Source: an uncultured Lachnospiraceae bacterium (GTDB lineage: Bacteria; Bacillota; Clostridia; Lachnospirales; Lachnospiraceae). Taken from it: a DNA stretch of 64,000 nt. The stretch is from assembly GCA_947643615.1 (NCBI GenBank), contig CANRWO010000006.1, positions 1 through 64,000 on the forward strand, read 5' to 3'. This document shows, one piece after another, positions 59,599 through 64,000 of the stretch. Under the pieces are notes generated by a model, which did no database searches, was not told where the DNA came from, and worked only from the letters and a program-made list of their open reading frames with translations. Made by a program: the position numbers and the translations under genes. Every line of letters starts with the position of its first letter. Positions within the stretch are counted from its first letter, which is position 1.

Positions 59599-59686
59599 AT
59601 GTCTGCTCCTCGTCCAACGGACTGTACCTCCTTATGAAGTTTTCAGGTTTGCATTTCCTTCCATTTCTACCCTTGTGCGTTTCCAC
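59597..59686 (-). CDS. conserved 29-aa peptide, copy 2
   Basis: GTG-started, 29 codons plus TGA on the minus strand, with AGAGGA 9 nt upstream. It shares HKGR, GRKC and PENFIRRYSPLD with copy 1 and ends DEEQT. Twelve of 90 bases differ from copy 1 with no insertion or deletion, while the flanking leader differs by substitutions and indels, so the reading frame seems to be under selection. The codons for IRRY contain AAGGAGG, a perfect internal ribosome-binding-like sequence. Its stop codon lies at the base of the terminator stem. It lies in the gap 59470-60246, upstream of and divergent from the ABC exporter pair. Function unknown. Confidence 0.5.
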   Translation of the reverse strand: METHKGRNGRKCKPENFIRRYSPLDEEQT

Positions 59687-59831
59687 TTTTTTCTGTCCTC
59701 TGTGTACTGTAACGTCCTAAATTTCAGGGATTCGTTACTTATTCAGTGTACTCTGCCCGTTTTGCTTTACATTCTTATATGTCAAGCTGTCTTAATGGAA
59801 GTGATGTTTTCCTCTTTTTTATTGTAAGTTC

Positions 59832-59860
59832 ATTATAAGACATGCATTGAGAGTTGTCAA
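59832..59860 (-). promoter_or_regulatory. perfect minus-strand promoter of small-peptide unit 2
   Basis: On the minus strand TTGACA (59860-59855), 17-bp spacer, TATAAT (59837-59832), identical boxes and spacing to unit 1. The following leader shares AACTTACAATAA, GAGGAAAACAT and ACTTCCATTAA with unit 1. The rest of the gap up to 60246 shows only a small AGGTTA/TAACCT dyad (60117-60133). Confidence 0.85.
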
Positions 59861-60246
59861 TATATTTTATAAACAAAATTGAATATTTTTTTCAAAAGAT
59901 ATGTAATAGAAATATTGATTGAATTTTCTGTCAATTAGGTATTTAAATGACATCCGTGCCTGGGGGATAGGAGGGCTTAAGGAAAGCATGGTATCGAAAG
60001 ACAGCACGGAACCAAAAGGAGGGCATGCAATCAAAAGGAATTCGTGAAATGAAAAGCAGAGTGTGGATGGGGAGGGCCGTGAATGGTATGGCAAATGCAG
60101 CGGGCAGGACTTTTTAAGGTTAGATTTTAACCTCTTGTTTTCTCTGCCGTACCTCTTACGTCAACGCCGTTTCGGAGAAGCGGGATATATGTTATATTCT
60201 TGCCAAACCCGAGGGGTGAATATGCTGGCGTGGAGGATGATGCTAC

Positions 60247-61914
60247 ATGAAAAAGAGTACAAAGAACAAATATGGATGTAAATGGCTTTATGCCCGGACC
60301 AGGGGGAACAGGCGCTATCTGGTCTTACTGGCCCTGGCGGGAATCGGGATGGCGGCTGCAAACATTGCCATGGCAAATGTCCTGAAAGGATTTGTGGATA
60401 TTGCCGTGGGAGATTCCCGGACAACACTGTCCGCCAACATTGCGGCAGCCTGCCTGATGCTGCTGCTGGAGGGAGCTGCCAGCCTGGTGACGTCATTTTC
60501 GTACCAGGTGGCCTGCAACAGGGCGGGAAAGAAGCTCCGGCTGGAGCTGACAGGGCGGCTGTACCGCAGCAATCTGCTGGAAATGCAAAAGCATCATGTA
60601 GGGGAATATATGACGAACCTGACGGCGGATGTGGAGAAAGTATGCGGCTGCGTACCCATGCTGGTAAAAAATACGGCAGGCAACGGCCTGACGGCAGTTT
60701 TGGCCGTCTTGTACCTCTTTTATCTCAATTGGAAGCTGGCCCTGCTTTTGATGGTTTGTATCCCATTGCTGATTTTTTGTATTGCTGTCTTTGCTCCCCT
60801 TGTGCAGAAGGCAAGCCGCAGGGATAAGAAAAATGAGGAGGACATCAGGGTCTATTTCCAGGATGTGCTGGAGAAGGTCGCCCTGTTTAAAATATGCTTT
60901 ATGGGGAGGAAGATTGAGGAAAAGGCAGGCAGGCTCCTGGATGCGAAAGTGCAGAGCGCCCGGATGCTCGGTGCGGCGGAAAGCGGTTCCGCATTTCTAA
61001 ACAATGTCATGGCAACGTCAATGTTCCTGATTGCCATGGGCGGCGGAGCATATTTTGTAAGGCGCGGCGAGATGGTGGCGGGAGCCATGATAGCTATGGT
61101 ACAGTTGACAAATTATATCATATGGCCTTTTACGGCGATCGGGGAAATTATCTCCAACGTAAGCCAGTCCGTAGTGGCGGCAGAGAGGCTTGACCGTGTA
61201 TATTCCCTGCCGGAGGAACCGGAGCAGGCGCCCGCGTCCCACAGGGAGGTGTCCGGCCTGCAGCTTGAGGACGTGTCTTTCAGCTATGGGGATGCCCGGA
61301 TATTGTCAGGGGTAAATGGGGAGTTTCACAAAAGTAACGGTATCATAGGGATCGTGGGTGAAAGCGGAGGAGGGAAGAGCACTTTCCTGAAGGTTCTCGC
61401 CGGATTGTATCTGCCGGAGGGAGGGAAGGTTTCCGCAGTCTTTTCCGACGGTTCCCACGGGGACAATGTGCGCCCTTATGTGGGATTGGTGCCGTCGTCA
61501 GACCTGGTATTCCGGGATACCATTGAGGCTAATATCTGCATGGCAATGGAGCCGGACAGGGAACGTTTGGGGAGATGCGCAGCCATGGCAAATATAGACC
61601 GCTTTGTCAACGCACGGGAGAATGGGTATGGCACAGTGGTGGGAGACGGGAGCCAGGCTCTCTCCAGCGGCCAGGAGCAGAGGATAGGCATTGCCAGAGC
61701 CTTGTACCAGGAGGCGGAGATCCTGTTGTTCGACGAACCCACTGCGAATCTGGACACGGAATCCATTGATATCTTCCTGGATACGCTGGACGGGATTTCT
61801 GCGGACAGGATTTGCATTGTAGTGACCCATGATCCCAGAGTGGTGGAGCGCTGCAGCCGGATTGTTGAAGTGAGGGAGGGGAAGGTGTTACCGGTTGCCT
61901 CTTATCACGCGTAA
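60247..61914 (+). CDS. ABC exporter half-transporter (membrane domain fused to ATPase)
   Basis: A 555-residue ABC-B type protein. Six membrane segments span about residues 22-310, with YMTNLTADVEKV as the coupling region. The ATPase domain (about 335-550) has Walker A GESGGGKST near residue 375, signature ALSSGQEQRIGIA, Walker B EILLFDEP and the H-loop VTHDP. The signature serine replaces the usual glycine (LSSGQ), a change often seen in one half of heterodimeric exporters. The next gene encodes a second half-transporter, so the two probably form a heterodimer. GGAGG lies 10 nt before ATG 60247. Cargo unknown. Confidence 0.9.
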   Translation: MKKSTKNKYGCKWLYARTRGNRRYLVLLALAGIGMAAANIAMANVLKGFVDIAVGDSRTTLSANIAAACLMLLLEGAASLVTSFSYQVACNRAGKKLRLELTGRLYRSNLLEMQKHHVGEYMTNLTADVEKVCGCVPMLVKNTAGNGLTAVLAVLYLFYLNWKLALLLMVCIPLLIFCIAVFAPLVQKASRRDKKNEEDIRVYFQDVLEKVALFKICFMGRKIEEKAGRLLDAKVQSARMLGAAESGSAFLNNVMATSMFLIAMGGGAYFVRRGEMVAGAMIAMVQLTNYIIWPFTAIGEIISNVSQSVVAAERLDRVYSLPEEPEQAPASHREVSGLQLEDVSFSYGDARILSGVNGEFHKSNGIIGIVGESGGGKSTFLKVLAGLYLPEGGKVSAVFSDGSHGDNVRPYVGLVPSSDLVFRDTIEANICMAMEPDRERLGRCAAMANIDRFVNARENGYGTVVGDGSQALSSGQEQRIGIARALYQEAEILLFDEPTANLDTESIDIFLDTLDGISADRICIVVTHDPRVVERCSRIVEVREGKVLPVASYHA

Positions 61915-62086
61915 AGTGCAGTTTTTTGCCGGATTGCATTGTCAGGAAAGAACTCAATTAGCAGTTGATTGACTGGGGCACGGATACTGCTTTATCCTGG
62001 GGATATGCCGACAAAAAATAGGTTTTCGGGAGGTTGGCTGTATAATGTAAGGAAATTACCGAAAACCCGGATGAGGGAGGGATTAT

Positions 62087-64000
62087 ATGTTTGTATTAAA
62101 AAAACGGAAATACAACTGGTTTGACATGTGGCGCATACCTTTTTGCTGCTCGCCCTTGAGTACTGTGGCAGTCACTGCCCAGAAGCTCATAACTGCTCTG
62201 GCCAACGTATTTCAGGTCGTGGTAGTGGCGGAATTCCTGGACGCTGCCATTGAGGCAGTGGTCAACAAAAGCTTTGACGGGAAGATAGTGGCATGGTTTC
62301 TGTTGCTGCTGCTGATTGTCAGTTGGAAGAGGATATCTTTCCATATCGGCAGCCTATTCACGGCTCATGTGACCATACACGGGAACGAGCAGATTTCCGC
62401 GGAGGTGACAAGGAAGAGGGACAGGATGGAGTATTATCTTTTGGAGGATCCGAAAACAGAGGAACTGGCCAACCGCCTCACGGGGAACCTGGAGAATAAT
62501 CTGCAGTGGAATCTACAGTGGTTCCTGAACCTTTTTGCCATCAATATTCCCCGGGTCGCAGGCGTTCTGCTGATCATGTCGGGATATGTGTGGTGGCTTT
62601 CGCTGGTGTTCCTGGCACTGACGGTCCCTCTGCTTATTTTTTCTACAAAGGCCGGGAAAAAAGTGTACCGTGCCTATGAGGAGGCGGCACTGTATGAGCG
62701 GCGGCATAAATATCTCTTCAGCGTGCTGACCGGAAGGGAGACTACGGAAGAGAGAAGCCTGTTCGGCTACACCGGGCAGTTAAACGAAGAGTGGCATGGC
62801 CAGTACGAGAAGGCCGCAAAGCAGGATTTGAAGTCGGAGATGCTGTTTATGGGCAATACCCTTCGGGGAACGGTGATGAACGGACTGCTGTCCGCCATTG
62901 TGGTGCTGGTTATGATTCCCTTGACTGCCTCCGGTGTACTGACGGCAGGTATCTTTATCTCCCTTGCGACTTCCATGTACGACCTTATAGAAATTATGGG
63001 GTACAATACCGCCAGGGCTATCAACCGGATAGCGATGGCACAGGAATTTATGAAGGACTTTACCGCCTTTGCGGCGCTGCCGGAACGCAGTGACCAGACA
63101 GAGGAAGGCAGGGCGCCCGGGCAGGTCAGCTTTGCGGAAGGAAGCGCTGTGCACCGCCAGGGAGGGACTGCGGAAGGAAACGATACGCCCGGCCCGGACG
63201 ATTTTGCGGTGGGAAGCGTTTTACAGGAGGGGAAAGGCCCTGCCGGGGGCGGAAAACTGCCGGAGCTGAAGGAGCTGGAATTCCGCCATGTCACTTTCCG
63301 GTATCCCGGCGCGGATGTGTATATTTTAAAGGATTTATCCCTGAAGCTGGAAAACGGAAAGCATTATGCCGTGGTGGGTGAGAACGGGGCGGGCAAGACT
63401 ACCCTGATCAAGCTTCTCACGGGACTTTACAGGGAATACGAGGGCGAGATTTTGTACAACGGCGTGGAAATGCGCACCTTTCCCAGAAAAGAATGGTTCA
63501 GGATCTTCTCCTGTGTTTTCCAGGACTTTGCCAGGTATTACCTGTCTGTGGAGGAAAACATTTGCCTGGGCATGGGGGAAATGGATTTTTGGGAAAAAGA
63601 GGACCCGGCGGGAAAAGCGGAGCGGATATCGCGTATGGAGGCCGCGGCGGATCAGCTGGATATCCATGAGGCCCTGTCCGGCCTGAAGTATGGCTATGAG
63701 ACGCGCCTGGGCAAGCTGGATGAGGAAAGCGTGGATTTATCCGGCGGACAGTGGCAGAGGGTGGCCATGGCCAGGGCGCTGATGAACGACGCGCCGCTTC
63801 TTCTGCTGGACGAGCCTACGGCAGCCCTGGATCCCATCAGCGAGAGCAGGCTGTATGAAGAATTCGGGCAGATCAGCCGAAACCGCACCACAATTTTTAT
63901 CAGCCACAGGCTTGGCTCCATCAAGCTTTCGGACCATATTTTCCTGTTAAAGGAGGGATGCGTCAGGGAACAGGGCAGCCATGAGGAACTGATGGCGCTG
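62087..64000 (+). CDS. ABC exporter half-transporter, 3' end beyond the window
   Basis: At least 638 residues, running off the right edge. It starts at ATG 62087 with GGGAGG 6 nt upstream. The N-terminal membrane domain has about six hydrophobic segments. Residues about 330-385 are an unusually long Gly/Glu/Pro-rich linker. The ATPase domain has HVTFRYPGADVYILKDLSLK, Walker A GENGAGKTT near residue 432, signature VDLSGGQWQRVAMARAL and Walker B LLLLDEPTAALD, with FISHRLGSI as the H-loop. All nucleotide-site motifs are canonical, unlike the upstream partner's LSSGQ. The gap from the first half-transporter is 172 bp, with TATAAT at 62041-62046 but no clear -35. Confidence 0.9.
   Translation, partial: MFVLKKRKYNWFDMWRIPFCCSPLSTVAVTAQKLITALANVFQVVVVAEFLDAAIEAVVNKSFDGKIVAWFLLLLLIVSWKRISFHIGSLFTAHVTIHGNEQISAEVTRKRDRMEYYLLEDPKTEELANRLTGNLENNLQWNLQWFLNLFAINIPRVAGVLLIMSGYVWWLSLVFLALTVPLLIFSTKAGKKVYRAYEEAALYERRHKYLFSVLTGRETTEERSLFGYTGQLNEEWHGQYEKAAKQDLKSEMLFMGNTLRGTVMNGLLSAIVVLVMIPLTASGVLTAGIFISLATSMYDLIEIMGYNTARAINRIAMAQEFMKDFTAFAALPERSDQTEEGRAPGQVSFAEGSAVHRQGGTAEGNDTPGPDDFAVGSVLQEGKGPAGGGKLPELKELEFRHVTFRYPGADVYILKDLSLKLENGKHYAVVGENGAGKTTLIKLLTGLYREYEGEILYNGVEMRTFPRKEWFRIFSCVFQDFARYYLSVEENICLGMGEMDFWEKEDPAGKAERISRMEAAADQLDIHEALSGLKYGYETRLGKLDEESVDLSGGQWQRVAMARALMNDAPLLLLDEPTAALDPISESRLYEEFGQISRNRTTIFISHRLGSIKLSDHIFLLKEGCVREQGSHEELMAL

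Noticed and set aside
60025..60117. A 30-codon ORF after AAAAGGAGGG upstream of the ABC exporter
   Set aside because: The ribosome-binding site is only 2 nt from the ATG and there is no paralogue; kept only as a remark.
60117..60133. AGGTTA/TAACCT dyad before the ABC exporter gene
   Set aside because: Short (6-bp arms) and not aligned with a clear promoter; too little to call an operator.

Overview
The window looks like a chromosomal segment of an anaerobic Firmicute of the Lachnospiraceae / Clostridium cluster XIVa type. The grounds are strong AGGAGG ribosome-binding sites, sigmaA-type promoters with 17-bp spacers, the Firmicute-style rimP-nusA-rnpM-ylxQ-infB-rbfA-nrnA-truB-ribF order, an [FeFe]-hydrogenase, an oxygen-sensitive class III ribonucleotide reductase and Feo ferrous-iron uptake. 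No rRNA, tRNA or CRISPR array was seen. The taxonomic call is inference from gene content, not from a database search.

Layout. 1-5.2 kb: the 3' end of a group II intron, then an envelope cluster (unknown protein, DUF3006-like miniprotein, two GT8 glycosyltransferases, two PlsC-type acyltransferases). 5.3-6.6 kb: a receiver-less LytTR regulator with a LiaF-like membrane protein. 7.1-10.7 kb: a two-gene [FeFe]-hydrogenase unit. 11.3-19.2 kb: a Cache chemoreceptor, a 1,659-residue surface pectate-lyase-like protein and a class B sortase. 19.5-22.5 kb: a YtrA-type GntR regulator with an ABC transporter. 22.5-26.7 kb: a membrane lipase (minus strand) and a BlaI/BlaR1-type sensor-repressor pair with two visible operators. 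26.8-36.4 kb: the nusA-infB translation operon. 36.4-42.6 kb: Na/Pi cotransporter, NlpC/P60 wall hydrolase, rpsO and pnp. 42.8-46.9 kb: nitroreductase, cytoplasmic rhamnogalacturonan lyase and an Rpn-family nuclease. 47-50.6 kb: nrdDG behind paired NrdR-like boxes, and a DtxR-family repressor. 51.2-54.7 kb: feoA-feoA-feoB. 55-64 kb: an unusual XRE-FlhA(C) fusion, a three-gene ABC-2 transporter and two ABC exporter half-transporters, the second cut by the window edge.

Shared themes. Pectin use appears twice: a secreted PL9-type enzyme and a cytoplasmic PL11-type enzyme. Iron and redox control appear in the feo promoter (DtxR-like and Fur-like sites), nrdDG and the hydrogenase. A cre-like palindrome sits at both the hydrogenase promoter and the pectate lyase promoter.

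Most unusual items: (a) two paralogous minus-strand transcription units, each with a perfect TTGACA-N17-TATAAT promoter, a conserved 29-codon ORF and a terminator, lying upstream of two ABC transporter operons; (b) the XRE-FlhA(C) fusion; (c) near-identical 166-bp elements, bounded by CTAG and having inverted-repeat ends, sitting in essential operons, plus a second 166-bp family that shares a CTAG with one copy.
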